35,107 nucleotides of DNA from Planctomycetota bacterium (lineage in GTDB: Bacteria; Planctomycetota; Phycisphaerae; SM23-33): contig JAAAOJ010000043.1 in the NCBI GenBank assembly GCA_009908915.1, positions 1-35,107 on the forward strand, written 5' to 3'. The translations under genes and the position numbers were made by a program. Shown in pieces: positions 16,136 through 26,649 of this stretch (its first letter is position 1; each line of letters starts with the position of its first letter). Below the pieces are notes generated by a model that saw only the letters and a program-made list of their open reading frames with translations, was not told the origin of the DNA and ran no database searches.

Positions 16136-17233
16136 TTAACGCTTTTGCGGCCGGTCGTCATCCGTCAACTCGTCGATGGCCGCTCGGATCGCTTGCCATG
16201 CCTCGTCCAGCCCGTCTCGCTGATGGGCGGCCATGTTCGATTTGAATTCGTCGCTGCTGGCAAGGAACGTCTTCATCTGTTGCGTGGTGAGATGGCTCTG
16301 CGCGACGGCCATGCCGATCTCCCAGCGATCGACGAAGTGGGCGTTGAGCCGCTGTTCGAGGGCCTCTTCCGGACACGTGAGAATCGGCTTGCCGAAGTGG
16401 ATCGCCTCGCTAATGAGCTGGTTGCCGCTGGTGCTCAGGACGGCCCGGCAACTGGCAAGGTCACGGACGAACGGCTCATTGCCAAGCGGATGGTAGACCA
16501 CATTGTCGACCCCGCCGCGTTTCTCCGGGTGGTAAACCTTCACGGGGATATCCAGCCCGCGGAGGGCCTGTTCCACCGCCGGCGTGTAATGCTGCCGGGC
16601 GTTGGTGAAGTACACCAGCAGGTGATCGCCGTCGGTCGCTTCGGTCTCGCGAACAATCTGCCGAAGGATCGGGCCGACCACGTGGACGCCGGGCTCGCGC
16701 GGCTCGCCGGGGAAGAAGGCCGCCGTGACCACGCGGTCCGGCCGGACGACCAACCCCCGGTAGCAGAGCGACTCGAACCAGCAGACCAGCCGGTCCCAGG
16801 TGTTCATCGGCAGGCGGCTGTAGACCAGCACGCCGAAATGATCGAACGTGATGCGCGGAATGCCCTGCCGCCGGGCCGCCCGGTGCGTCCAGCCTTCCGA
16901 GTCGCTGATGACCACGTCCGGGGCGAACTGCCGCATCTCGTCCTCGACCATATAGCTGATCGGCCCCTGCAGCAGCAGATCCAGCGAGGCGGGAATGCTG
17001 CGCTTGATTGTCTGCCACGCCGACCGCCGACCGCCGCGGCCCTGGTAGTATCGCAGCGCGGGAATGCGGATGACGGGGTAGTCCGCCTTCAGTTGATCGT
17101 AGGCGTCGTCGCCCGCCAGCACCAGGACCTCGTAGGCGTCCATGAGCTTCGGCAGCATGGCCAGTGCCCGCGCGGCGTGGCCCCGGCCGTACCCGTGTAC
17201 GCCGTAGAGCACTCGCTTCTTCCGTTCGGCCAT
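16136..17233 (-). CDS. MJ1255/VC2487-type glycosyltransferase (GT-B, MurG-like)
   Basis: A 365-residue GT-B glycosyltransferase related to MurG and to the MJ1255 group. The N-terminal acceptor domain begins VLYGVHGYGRGHAARALAM, typical of this group, and the C-terminal donor domain contains VLSTSGNQLISEAIHFGKPI followed by the EALEQRLNA nucleotide-sugar contact. It would transfer a sugar from a UDP-sugar to a lipid or saccharide acceptor; the substrate is not known. ATG 17233 is preferred because GGAG lies about 9 nt upstream, although the frame extends to a GTG at 17335. It is the first gene of the glycosyltransferase-ppx-ppk1 run and is divergent from msrB. Confidence 0.85.
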   Translation of the reverse strand: MAERKKRVLYGVHGYGRGHAARALAMLPKLMDAYEVLVLAGDDAYDQLKADYPVIRIPALRYYQGRGGRRSAWQTIKRSIPASLDLLLQGPISYMVEDEMRQFAPDVVISDSEGWTHRAARRQGIPRITFDHFGVLVYSRLPMNTWDRLVCWFESLCYRGLVVRPDRVVTAAFFPGEPREPGVHVVGPILRQIVRETEATDGDHLLVYFTNARQHYTPAVEQALRGLDIPVKVYHPEKRGGVDNVVYHPLGNEPFVRDLASCRAVLSTSGNQLISEAIHFGKPILTCPEEALEQRLNAHFVDRWEIGMAVAQSHLTTQQMKTFLASSDEFKSNMAAHQRDGLDEAWQAIRAAIDELTDDDRPQKR

Positions 17234-17373
17234 CGTCACTCCGTTTTGGAAAAGCCAACCCACGCGGAACGCCCGCCGGGCCTGCTTCGTTGTGAAGACA
17301 GAGACAATCGTACTGACTGGCGACGGTGATCTCACGTTAAGAGTTCATTGCCTACCATGATGGGAAACTTGTG

Positions 17374-17883
17374 ATGCGCGTTGCTGTAGCGATATGCCTG
17401 TGCTCGACGACGCTGGCCGCATGCACGGCCTCAAACGCCACGCGCGAATCCCCGCAGCCCCGTGAGCAGGAGCCAACCATGACCGACCCGCCCAACAAGG
17501 CAACCGACGATGGCGACCTGCGGTCGCGCCTGACCGAGGAGCAATACCGCGTGACGCAGCAGTGCGGCACCGAGCCGCCCTTCACCGGAGTCTACTGGGA
17601 TACCAAGACGGCGGGCACGTATCACTGCGTCGTCTGCGACAAGCCGCTGTTCACCTCCGAGACGAAGTTCGCCTCCGGGACAGGCTGGCCGAGTTTCTAT
17701 CAGCCCGTCGACAAGGAGAGCATCCGGTACATCGACGACCGCAGCCACGGTATGGCGCGGACGGAAGTGCGGTGCGGCCACTGCGACGCCCACCTCGGCC
17801 ATGTCTTTGACGACGGCCCCGAGCCGACGGGCAGGCGTTACTGCATCAACTCGGCATCGCTGAAGCTCAAGGCCGAGCAATGA
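17374..17883 (+). CDS. msrB: Peptide-methionine (R)-S-oxide reductase MsrB, lipoprotein form
   Basis: A 169-residue MsrB that repairs methionine-R-sulfoxide in proteins. The N-terminus is a lipoprotein signal with lipobox LAAC (Cys17), so the enzyme is probably tethered in the periplasm, unlike the usual cytosolic form. The catalytic domain (about 50-165) has both zinc CxxC pairs (CVVC and CGHC), the [10 protein letters not shown] motif, [10 protein letters not shown] and the catalytic Cys in [14 protein letters not shown] (17371) and an ATG (17374) are adjacent; the ATG is used. The reductant would have to be an envelope thioredoxin-like protein, not present in this window. A bidirectional terminator follows at 18020-18047. 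Confidence 0.93.
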   Translation: MRVAVAICLCSTTLAACTASNATRESPQPREQEPTMTDPPNKATDDGDLRSRLTEEQYRVTQQCGTEPPFTGVYWDTKTAGTYHCVVCDKPLFTSETKFASGTGWPSFYQPVDKESIRYIDDRSHGMARTEVRCGHCDAHLGHVFDDGPEPTGRRYCINSASLKLKAEQ

Positions 17884-18019
17884 CAATTCAATGACCACTT
17901 GCTCTCACGGAGGGAGGCGATGGAGCGCTGACCAACGGCGAACTCGCTTTCCGAGAGCAAGGCCCGTCTGCGGGCCGCGGCCAGCTTGCCGCACTGTCGC
18001 CCGGCTTACGGGCAACCCG

Positions 18020-18047
18020 GAAAGGCCGGTTGTCGGACCGGCCTTTC
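18020..18047. terminator. Bidirectional intrinsic terminator
   Basis: A perfect 11-bp stem, GAAAGGCCGGT (18020-18030) pairing with ACCGGCCTTTC (18037-18047), with a 6-nt loop. The A- and T-containing stem ends let it work in both directions. It lies between the convergent msrB and thymidylate-synthase-like genes. Confidence 0.85.
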
Positions 18048-18059
18048 TGTGCGGTGTAC

Positions 18060-18893
18060 TCAACCCTCAAGATCAGCCAGGCGCCGCCGGAGGCGTTCCC
18101 TGCGGTCCTCGGGCATGTCGTCTTCGGCCAGCAGCGCCCGGCAGCCGTCGACAAAGAAGTCCTTCGCGAACTCGCTGGACCAGACGCGGTCGGCGCACTG
18201 GCGCTGATTGACGGTGTTCAGGAAGCCCTCGAACTCCTGGACGTAGCTGCCGTAGATGTGGAACGAGTCCGCAATGTGCATATACTCGCCAACCTCCAAG
18301 CCGAGTTCGCCGGCGATCATGACCTGCAGTTCGATAAACGCGTACATGTTCATGAAGGCGGCCTTGAAGGCATCATTGCTGCGCATGTGGACATTGAGGT
18401 TCAGCTTGCCGGTTTTGCTGGACACGCGGAACCACAGTCGCTGCAGGCAGGCCGGGTCGTCGATGTTCGTGTCCTGCCAGACCTGCCACGTGACGGCCTG
18501 GGCCCGGCGCGTATGGCCGGCCGAGCGGAGTTTGTCCGTCAGCGCGGCGATCTGGTCGTAGACACCGCCGCCCGGCACGCGGTATTCGAACAGCCGCTCG
18601 TGGTAAGTGTATTCCCACTTGCCGACTGTTGGATCGATCCAGTGGTTATGCACGCCGTAGACGACTTCGGCGCGATACTTCTCAAGGTCGTCGAGGCCGG
18701 CCGGGAAGGCGCGGTGGATGCGCGGCTCGCCGACGGGGTCGAGCACGTGAACCATGGCGGTCACGTCGCGGCTGGCTGGATCGTCCGGCTTGTCGTACTC
18801 GGTGGCGAACGGTTCGCCCTCCTCCCAGCAGGCCAGTACCGCCCGCTCCCAGGCCATCGGCAGATGTTCTTCGACGATGTGGATCGACTTCAT
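18060..18893 (-). CDS. Thymidylate synthase superfamily protein (divergent ThyA-like)
   Basis: A 277-residue protein with the catalytic landmarks of thymidylate synthase, which methylates dUMP with methylene-tetrahydrofolate. They are the nucleophile Cys149 in DDPACLQRLWFRV, the phosphate-binding Arg171 and Asp174 in MRSNDAF, the substrate-selecting Asn182 in FMNMYAF, and His212/Tyr214 in DSFHIYGSY. The N-terminal 120 residues align poorly with E. coli ThyA, where PCH replaces PACL. It could be a true ThyA of an unusual branch or a dUMP/dCMP hydroxymethylase-like enzyme. ATG 18893 has GGAAGGAG upstream. It lies downstream of fusA but is separated by a terminator, so it is transcribed on its own. 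Confidence 0.75.
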   Translation of the reverse strand: MKSIHIVEEHLPMAWERAVLACWEEGEPFATEYDKPDDPASRDVTAMVHVLDPVGEPRIHRAFPAGLDDLEKYRAEVVYGVHNHWIDPTVGKWEYTYHERLFEYRVPGGGVYDQIAALTDKLRSAGHTRRAQAVTWQVWQDTNIDDPACLQRLWFRVSSKTGKLNLNVHMRSNDAFKAAFMNMYAFIELQVMIAGELGLEVGEYMHIADSFHIYGSYVQEFEGFLNTVNQRQCADRVWSSEFAKDFFVDGCRALLAEDDMPEDRRERLRRRLADLEG

Positions 18894-18970
18894 GGCGTCT
18901 CCTTCCGCGCGAATCCGTGCCGCCATTGTCCCTGATCGGACGGGCCGGTTCAACGGCCTCCGCGCGAATG

Positions 18971-19009
18971 AAAACGGCCCCGGCGTCTGGGTGAGACGCC
19001 GACCCGGCC
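18971..19009 (-). terminator. Intrinsic terminator downstream of fusA
   Basis: On the minus strand, GGCC plus a 7-bp stem (GACGCCG..., 18981-18987 pairing with 18995-19001, and GGCC at 18976-18979 pairing with 19006-19009) is followed by GTTTTC. It lies about 220 nt after the fusA stop. The rest of the 337-nt gap (18894-19230) shows no gene. Confidence 0.65.
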
Positions 19010-19230
19010 TATCATGGTCGTGATCCGCCGTGCGGTACTGGCCAGCGGTTGCCGGCAGTCCGTTTGGAAATGGGTCGCGTCGCGCGCGTCGCGAGGCCGC
19101 GGCAGTGTGCCGAGCATCAAGGAGCGGAATCGCAGGTCAAGGGTCAATGAGTGCATTCATCGAGTTTCTGCGACGATGACGCGCAGGCAAAAGGCCCGGC
19201 CGCAGCAGCGACAGCGTTCCAGACGGGCTG

Positions 19231-21327
<2,097 letters not shown>

Positions 21328-21577
21328 GCTTCCTGTCCGGTCGTTGTACCGGTACCTGTGCGGACACGTCGTCCGCGATCTGGTGGTCTCGGGCCCCCCG
21401 TGGAGGCCTCGGGGAACTGTCGTATGCAGCAAATGACCGTTGTCGCACGTCTGCCGACACGTCGGCCTTGCCGCGCCCCTCCGACTCGCCACTGTCACCG
21501 CACGAGGGTTACGTAAAACGCGCCAGCGTGGGACAGACACCGAGCCAAGAGCTTGCGATACGTGCAAGTAATGAGAC

Positions 21578-21605
21578 ATTTTATCATATAAGCAGCGGGC
21601 GGCAA
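21578..21605 (-). promoter_or_regulatory. Predicted sigma70-type promoter for fusA
   Basis: Read on the minus strand, TTGCCG (21600-21605) and TAAAAT (21578-21583) are separated by 16 nt. Transcription would start near 21570 and leave a leader of about 240 nt before the fusA ATG. The 21328-21786 gap otherwise shows no gene. Confidence 0.45.
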
Positions 21606-21625
21606 GAAGAATTCGCCGCCTTTTT
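21598..21625 (+). terminator. Hairpin with T run on the plus strand
   Basis: GGCGGC (21598-21603) pairs with GCCGCC (21615-21620), then TTTTT. No plus-strand gene precedes it, and it overlaps the -35 of the predicted fusA promoter, so it may stop antisense transcription or be fortuitous. Confidence 0.4.
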
Positions 21626-21786
21626 CCGCGGGCGTGGTCGGTCTGATACGAACGATTGAGATGTGTTGAGATGTCATGACATGGCAGGCCGCATGCACGA
21701 ACCTGGTCCGCTGCGTACGGGCGCCGCCCGGCGGCGGAAACGCTCGATCTCCAAGCTTTGCCAACAGGCTCCAGCAGCGTCGGCCG

Positions 21787-22257
21787 CTACGGGTCAGCGG
21801 CTTCAGCGGCATCCTCGTCCTCCCCAGCGGGCTCCTTGGCCGACCTGGTGAAGCGGGCGAAGCGCTCGTTGAAGAACGCGTCCCAGTCGGGCATCTGCTC
21901 GGGCCGAAGCACCGCGCGGACCTGCTCGTTCAGCGCGCGGGCCTGCTGACCCATCTTCGGACGGACGACCTGCTGAATCTCCTGAACCGCCTTGAGGCGC
22001 TCCTCAACGATCTGTCGCACCTGCTCGTGCTGTGCGGCGCTGAGATCGACGGCCTCGTCGATGCGTTCGGCAAGGCGATCGCGACGATCCTCGAAACTGA
22101 GCGGACCTTTTGGCCCGAAGTCAGGCGGGAAGACGACCGCCAGGGCATAGCCGCTGATCAACCCCGCCAGGAGGATCACCGCACAGAGCAGCCAGGTCAG
22201 CCAGCGGCGTGGCCTGGGCAGTCGGGTGGAGAAAGCTGTTTCGCGCGCGTCGTTCAT
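21787..22257 (-). CDS. Spy/CpxP/CnrX-like periplasmic helical protein, membrane-anchored
   Basis: A 156-residue protein with a short cytoplasmic, Arg-rich N-terminus, one transmembrane helix (about 19-41) and a periplasmic part that is almost all helix. That part contains DLSAAQHEQVRQIVEERLKAVQEI followed by VLRPEQMPDWDAFFNERF. This helical hairpin with an LTxxQ-like repeat is the pattern of the Spy, ZraP and CnrX periplasmic chaperone/metal-sensor group. Its ATG overlaps the stop of the upstream anti-sigma candidate by ATGA, so the two are translationally coupled. By position it corresponds to CnrX in a CnrYXH-type set: it would hold the anti-sigma factor until a metal or envelope stress is sensed. 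Few His residues are available, so direct metal binding is not obvious. Confidence 0.72.
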   Translation of the reverse strand: MNDARETAFSTRLPRPRRWLTWLLCAVILLAGLISGYALAVVFPPDFGPKGPLSFEDRRDRLAERIDEAVDLSAAQHEQVRQIVEERLKAVQEIQQVVRPKMGQQARALNEQVRAVLRPEQMPDWDAFFNERFARFTRSAKEPAGEDEDAAEAADP

Positions 22258-22529
22258 GGTTGTGTTGTCGTGGCAAGGGTCGGCATCGAGCCGAACAGAT
22301 CGCGGCGGGCGGACTGGACGTTGCGACGATGGATTTGGATCCACAGGGCTGCAGCAACGACAAAGACGGCCAGCAGACTTGCCGCCATGGCGAATTCGCC
22401 GATAATGCGTTGCGGTCTGGGGCGCCAACCGGCCAGTTCGCCGATGACGGCTTCGGCGACGTCAACGTCCGGGGGGGCGTCCTGGCGAGCCCGCCGGGCG
22501 AGCGCGTCGATGTCGTATTCCGGTCGCAT
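22254..22529 (-). CDS. Short single-pass membrane protein, candidate anti-sigma factor
   Basis: A 91-residue protein with about 42 cytoplasmic residues, one transmembrane helix (about 46-64, MAASLLAVFVVAAALWI) and a short periplasmic tail. It lies 9 nt after the ECF sigma gene, with ribosome binding site GAGGTGAC, and overlaps the next gene by 4 nt. Position and layout match CnrY/NccY-type anti-sigma factors, whose brief N-terminal segment alone holds the sigma factor. No zinc-binding HxxxCxxC motif of the ZAS family is present. The role rests on gene order and architecture, not on sequence similarity that I can demonstrate. Confidence 0.65.
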   Translation of the reverse strand: MRPEYDIDALARRARQDAPPDVDVAEAVIGELAGWRPRPQRIIGEFAMAASLLAVFVVAAALWIQIHRRNVQSARRDLFGSMPTLATTTQP

Positions 22530-22538
22530 GGGTCACCT

Positions 22539-23093
22539 CTAAGTATTGTTTCGGCCGGATGTGGCGTTGTCCAGCAATGACTTCAGTCGCTTGCGGGCCC
22601 GGTGCAGTTGGACCTTCACCATCGATTCGCTCCAGCCGGTCTGCTCGGCGATCGCCGCGATCGAGGAGTCTTCAAAGTACATCAGTGTCAGGACCAGCCG
22701 ATCACGCGGCTTCAGCCGGGCCAGCATCGCGTGCAGTCGGTCGGCGGCCCCGCTCGGTTCGTCCGGCACATCGCCGGGCGGGTCGTACTCGCCAAGCGAT
22801 ACTTCGCGCCCGCGCCGGCGGTCGCGCTGCTTCCAGAAACGGTAGCCGACGCGCGTGGCGATGCGGAGCAGCCAGTGCTCCAGCGGCCCCGTGCCGCGAA
22901 AGCCGCCCAACGACTTGTATGCTTCGACAAACACCGTCTGCACGAGCGACTCCAACTCCAGCGGATCGCGCGTGAACCGCCACATGCGGCGCGCGACGCG
23001 GTCCTGGTAACGGCGGATCAGCCTCGCGTAGGCCTCGCCGTCGCCCGCCAGCGTCGCCTTGATGTCCCGCCGTTCGTCATCGCTCACGCTCAC
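22539..23093 (-). CDS. ECF RNA polymerase sigma factor
   Basis: A 184-residue sigma factor with regions 2 and 4 only. Region 2 spans about 18-85 (EAYARLIRRYQDRVARRM, then LESLVQTVFVEAYKSLGGFRG), and region 4 about 120-172 with the DNA-reading helix in SIAAIAEQTGWSESMVKVQLHRARKRLKSLL. The start is a GTG at 23093 with a poor ribosome binding site. The gene heads a three-gene unit with a candidate anti-sigma factor and a CnrX-like sensor. A promoter-like signature upstream (23167-23195) recurs in front of the divergent secreted-protein gene, so the factor probably activates its own operon and that gene. Confidence 0.93.
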   Translation of the reverse strand: MSVSDDERRDIKATLAGDGEAYARLIRRYQDRVARRMWRFTRDPLELESLVQTVFVEAYKSLGGFRGTGPLEHWLLRIATRVGYRFWKQRDRRRGREVSLGEYDPPGDVPDEPSGAADRLHAMLARLKPRDRLVLTLMYFEDSSIAAIAEQTGWSESMVKVQLHRARKRLKSLLDNATSGRNNT

Positions 23094-23166
23094 ATGATAC
23101 GCCCGGCGAGGGCCCGGATGCCAGCGGGATCAGTCGTCCCACTCCCAGCGGCCGTCGCGCTTGTCA

Positions 23167-23195
23167 TGTGGGCGCCGGGACAGCGTTGGTTACAC
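23167..23195 (-). promoter_or_regulatory. Candidate ECF promoter for the sigma operon
   Basis: On the minus strand GTGTAACC (23188-23195) is followed after exactly 17 nt by CACA (23167-23170). The same pattern and spacing occur on the plus strand at 23229-23257. It is about 75 nt upstream of the sigma gene. The AACC-type -35 is common for ECF factors. Confidence 0.6.
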
Positions 23196-23228
23196 GGCAG
23201 CAGGACATTCCAGCAGACGTTGAGTCCG

Positions 23229-23257
23229 GTGTAACCTCTCGCCGCCCCGGAAGCACA
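23229..23257 (+). promoter_or_regulatory. Candidate ECF promoter for the secreted His/Arg-rich protein
   Basis: GTGTAACC (23229-23236), 17 nt, then CACA (23254-23257), identical in layout to the divergent copy at 23167-23195. The gene start lies 61 nt downstream. The two GTGTAACC blocks also form an 8-bp inverted repeat 33 nt apart, so an operator is an alternative reading. Confidence 0.6.
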
Positions 23258-23318
23258 GAGAGGATGCACCCGGACGTTGCCGCGCGACGCCGGAGCTATC
23301 TGAAGAAAGGATGCAATC

Positions 23319-23720
23319 ATGAAACGCTCCACCACACTCATTGCAGCGCTGTTCGTGCTCGGTGTACTGGGAGCCGCGGAAACCACCCATGCGGGAGATT
23401 TCCGGTTCAGAATCGGGGATCTGAGCTTCGGCAGCGGGCACCGTGGACACGGGCGGACGTACGTGGTCATCGACGACGACAACGACGGCCACAGCTACCG
23501 TCGCCGTCACTGCCGGGGTCGCAACTTCCATCGAAGTCGACGCCATCACGACCGGCGTCGCGGCCATCACCGAAGTCGACGCAGCTGGCCGCGCGTCCGT
23601 AACATCACGCCCTTCCGCGGCCACCCGCCGGTGTATACGATCAAGCCCTTTCCCGGCCACCCGCGTGTGATCGTCGCGCCGCAGCCCTACTACCCTCGCC
23701 GCGGCAGCTGCCGCCGATAA
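23319..23720 (+). CDS. Secreted His/Arg-rich small protein, unknown function
   Basis: A 133-residue protein with a clear signal peptide (KRSTTLIAALFVLGVLGAA, cleavage after THA at residue 25). The mature part has a short Gly/Asp-rich stretch, then a very basic segment (about 57-90) dense in Arg and His, such as RRHHDRRRGHH, then a Pro/aromatic tail with repeated FRGHPP/FPGHPR units. AAAGGA lies 8 nt before ATG 23319. It is divergent from the ECF sigma operon and carries the same promoter-like pattern, so it is a probable target of that factor. The His content could bind metal in the periplasm or outside; that is speculation. No known domain. Confidence 0.7.
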   Translation: MKRSTTLIAALFVLGVLGAAETTHAGDFRFRIGDLSFGSGHRGHGRTYVVIDDDNDGHSYRRRHCRGRNFHRSRRHHDRRRGHHRSRRSWPRVRNITPFRGHPPVYTIKPFPGHPRVIVAPQPYYPRRGSCRR

Positions 23721-23738
23721 ACAGGAAGACGGGTACGT

Positions 23739-23768
23739 CCGACGCATCGGCCGACACCGGTGCGTCGG
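23739..23768. repeat. 8-bp stem hairpin after the secreted-protein gene
   Basis: CCGACGCA (23739-23746) pairs with TGCGTCGG (23761-23768) across 14 nt that contain a further TCGGCCGA palindrome. It could end transcripts from the convergent genes, but there is no T run in either direction. Confidence 0.4.
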
Positions 23769-23793
23769 CGCACAGAAAAAGAAGCTACCTCCA

Positions 23794-23832
23794 CATAGGA
23801 ATGGATCGCGTCACGAGGTCGAGACATTTCTT
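23794..23832 (+). repeat. Dispersed 39-bp repeat, copy 2
   Basis: Matches 2867-2905 at 32 of 39 positions in the same orientation. Like copy 1, it lies between convergent gene ends (the secreted protein and comEC) with the minus-strand gene's stop shortly downstream. Confidence 0.6.
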
Positions 23833-23868
23833 ATGTGTTTCTTGTCGTTGTCGTATTCGTCGAGTCCA

Positions 23869-26400
23869 CTATTGTCGTCTCCGTCCGAACGTCTGGGCGT
23901 CCATGCGTCCGCCGCCGAACGTCAGCCCCACCCAGCCATGGCGGGCGGTCGAGAAGTACCGGTAGCGCCGGCGCAGCTCGTCGTAGAATTGCTGGATGTC
24001 GGCGCCGGCCGAGGGCGGCCCGCGCGGGTCCACGTAGTTGCTGCACAGCACGACCTGCGGATCGACCGCTTTCAGGAATGCCGGCAGCGACTGCTCCCAG
24101 CTGCCGTGGTGCGGCAGCATGACCGCATCGGCCGACAGTCTCTCCCGCGACGTCGCCAGCAGTTCGGCCATCCCGTCCTCGCCGATGTCGCCCGGCAGGA
24201 GCACCGACCGCCCGGCATGGACGACGCGCAGGACGAGCGAGGCGGCGTTGCCGTGCAGGTCGCCCCGTCCCGCCGGCGGCCAGAGGACCTCGGCCGTCGT
24301 GGTGGGGCTCAACCGGACGACATCGCCGGCCGCCACGGCCTGGACCTCCACGCCGTGACGGTCGAGCATGCCCAGCAGTCGGCGGGTGGCGCTGAACGGC
24401 TTGTCGCCGCTTCGCAGGAGATCCTCGCATGTGTAGACGCGCTGCAGTCGGCCGCTGCGAGCCAGGCCCGGCATGGCCGAGTAGTGATCGACGTTGGGGT
24501 GAGAGATAAACGCAACCGACGGGGCCTGATATCGCTGGTGTCGCAGAAACGGTTCGAGCACACGGTCGTAGACCTCGAAACCGCTCCGCGTGCCGGCGTC
24601 GATTAATACCGGCAGGCCGTCCGGCAGACGCAGCATGGCGCACTGGCCCGCCCCGACGGCCAGCATGTGCAACTCGGCCCGATCGGGCGGCGAGGCCGTC
24701 CGTTGCGTCCATGCCGTCGTGCCCGCCAGGGCCAGCACCAGTCCCGCCGCAACCCATCGGCCCTTCGGCAGGCGTGGCGCAAATACAGCCGCCAGCAGGG
24801 CCGCGTAGCAGAGAATCACCCAGCCCACTGGCACCTCCCGTAGCGACACCGACAGCAGCGGCAAGGCCTCAAGCTGCCCCACCCCCCACGCCAGCGCCCC
24901 AGCTGCCGCGGTCGCAGCCGAGCCGATCGTTGCCGCGAGCCCCGGCAGCGGCCACGCCAGCGCCATCGATACGAAACCCGGAATCAGCACTGCCACCACC
25001 AGCGGGAACAGCAGAATACTCAGCAGGACCGCCCATGGACTGAAGATGCCGAACCACGCCGCCACCAGCGGGGCCGCCGTCAGGTAGGCCACCGCACTTG
25101 CCGCGACCAGCCCCGTCGCCGCATCGGCTAGCCGATAGAACACCCACCGCCGCCATCGCTCCTCCCCGCGGAAGACCATCAGCCCGCGCCGGCGATACCA
25201 CCAGCCGAAGAGCCGCTCATGCATCGGGCGCGTCAGCAACAGCAGCCCGGCGACAATCGCGAAGCTCAACTGGAAGCCCGCCTGCAGCAGTTGCAGCGGA
25301 TTGATCAGCAGCAGGACGATGGCGGCCGCCGCCAAGGCGTTGAGGGCCGAGGAGCGTCGCCCGAGTAAGACCGACAGTGCAATGGCCCCGGCCATGATGC
25401 CGCTGCGCAGAATGGCGGCCCGGGCTTCGGCCACCAGTAGATACGCCACAAGGGCCGCCAGCACCACGCCCGCCGCAGCGCGAGGCGAAAGCCTCGCCGC
25501 CCGCCCGATGAGGTAGATGAACCCGCAGAAGACCGCCAGGTGCAGCCCGGAGATGCTCAGGAAGTGGGCCACTCCGCCGCGGACCATGGTTCGGCCGAGA
25601 TCGCGAAGGGCCGGGCTGCGGTCTCCGACGACCAGGGCGGTTGCGACGTGGCCGGCCTCGGCTTCGTCGAGTTGCAGGAAGTGCATCCGGGCCGAGGCCC
25701 GAACGCGCCAGTAGAGCCTAGCCAGGGGCCCGGCCCGGTCGGCGGGCTCGAGCAGCGTCACCCCGTCGGCGGCGGTCACCTGCATCCAGGCATACTGGCC
25801 CCGCAGGCGGGCGTGGGCGGCGGCATCGAACCCGGCGGGGTTGGCCGGTCGACCGAACCGCCCCAGCCAGCCGACCAGTTCGACCCGATCGCCCGCGCGG
25901 TAACGGTTGTACGGCTCGTTGACAGCCACGCGGAGTACGCCGCTGACGGGCGTCCACATCTCGCCGGTGAGCACCTGGCCGGCCTGGAGGTCGAAGACCA
26001 GTTGCGGCTCCGGCCGGTAGCCGAATTCGACGTCCGAGTGGAACAGTTGCGGACGACTGGCCACGCGGCCGCGCACCGTCGCCAGCATCTTGCCATGCGG
26101 CGCACAGCGGGCGATATCATCGGTGGCCACGGCGTAGTAGCACTCGGCCGTGCGGAACGCCCCGGCCCCCGCGGCCAGCAGCATTGCGCCGGCCAGCCCC
26201 AGTGAACTCAGATGCTTTCGCCACAGCGATGCCAGCAGCATCGCCACCCCCAGCCCTGCCGCGCCCAGCCATACCCACGCCGCCGCCGGCAGATAGCGCG
26301 CGACGAGCACCCCCGCCATCATCGTCAAGGCCGGGCCTGCCAGCGGCGCTCGGATCAGCCGACGCCGCCTCTGCCGGGCATGGGCCAACTGCTCTGCCAT
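23869..26400 (-). CDS. comEC: ComEC/Rec2 DNA-uptake channel protein
   Basis: An 843-residue inner-membrane protein that carries single-stranded DNA into the cell during transformation. The N-terminus has two hydrophobic helices and a DUF4131-like OB domain (about 60-230). The central competence domain has many transmembrane helices (about 260-560), including GGVAHFLSISGLHLAVFCGFIY. The C-terminal metallo-beta-lactamase-like domain shows SHPNVDHYSAM, LPGDIGEDGMAELL and LPHHGSWEQSLP, so the metal site looks intact. ATG 26400 gives the usual N-terminus; the upstream open frame lacks coding features. No other competence genes are in this window. The 249-nt gap to the upstream lipoprotein (26401-26649) shows nothing recognisable. 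Confidence 0.93.
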   Translation of the reverse strand: MAEQLAHARQRRRRLIRAPLAGPALTMMAGVLVARYLPAAAWVWLGAAGLGVAMLLASLWRKHLSSLGLAGAMLLAAGAGAFRTAECYYAVATDDIARCAPHGKMLATVRGRVASRPQLFHSDVEFGYRPEPQLVFDLQAGQVLTGEMWTPVSGVLRVAVNEPYNRYRAGDRVELVGWLGRFGRPANPAGFDAAAHARLRGQYAWMQVTAADGVTLLEPADRAGPLARLYWRVRASARMHFLQLDEAEAGHVATALVVGDRSPALRDLGRTMVRGGVAHFLSISGLHLAVFCGFIYLIGRAARLSPRAAAGVVLAALVAYLLVAEARAAILRSGIMAGAIALSVLLGRRSSALNALAAAAIVLLLINPLQLLQAGFQLSFAIVAGLLLLTRPMHERLFGWWYRRRGLMVFRGEERWRRWVFYRLADAATGLVAASAVAYLTAAPLVAAWFGIFSPWAVLLSILLFPLVVAVLIPGFVSMALAWPLPGLAATIGSAATAAAGALAWGVGQLEALPLLSVSLREVPVGWVILCYAALLAAVFAPRLPKGRWVAAGLVLALAGTTAWTQRTASPPDRAELHMLAVGAGQCAMLRLPDGLPVLIDAGTRSGFEVYDRVLEPFLRHQRYQAPSVAFISHPNVDHYSAMPGLARSGRLQRVYTCEDLLRSGDKPFSATRRLLGMLDRHGVEVQAVAAGDVVRLSPTTTAEVLWPPAGRGDLHGNAASLVLRVVHAGRSVLLPGDIGEDGMAELLATSRERLSADAVMLPHHGSWEQSLPAFLKAVDPQVVLCSNYVDPRGPPSAGADIQQFYDELRRRYRYFSTARHGWVGLTFGGGRMDAQTFGRRRQ

Positions 26401-26649
26401 GCCGAGATTGTACGGACTCGTCGGGCTGCTCGCGACCGTAAATGCCCGGCGTCGACACCAGTGCAACGGCGGCTTGTGATGTCGTTCGGTGGCCGGAACC
26501 GATGGGCAAGATGCGGCGAATCGGTGCCAACGGCATCCCGTCGGAAACGCTCCGCCGCCCGCGTCAGCACACCGCCGATATCCCCGAACTCGTCCCATCC
26601 ACCTGTCACGTCTCCTGCACGAAGGCGCAACAACACCATGCGTGGCGTT

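Noticed and set aside
16034..17329. 431-codon plus-strand open frame
   Set aside because: Antisense to the glycosyltransferase; no motif.
21328..21579. N-terminal extension of EF-G
   Set aside because: The open frame upstream of ATG 21327 has no EF-G homology, and the ribosome binding site is at 21327.
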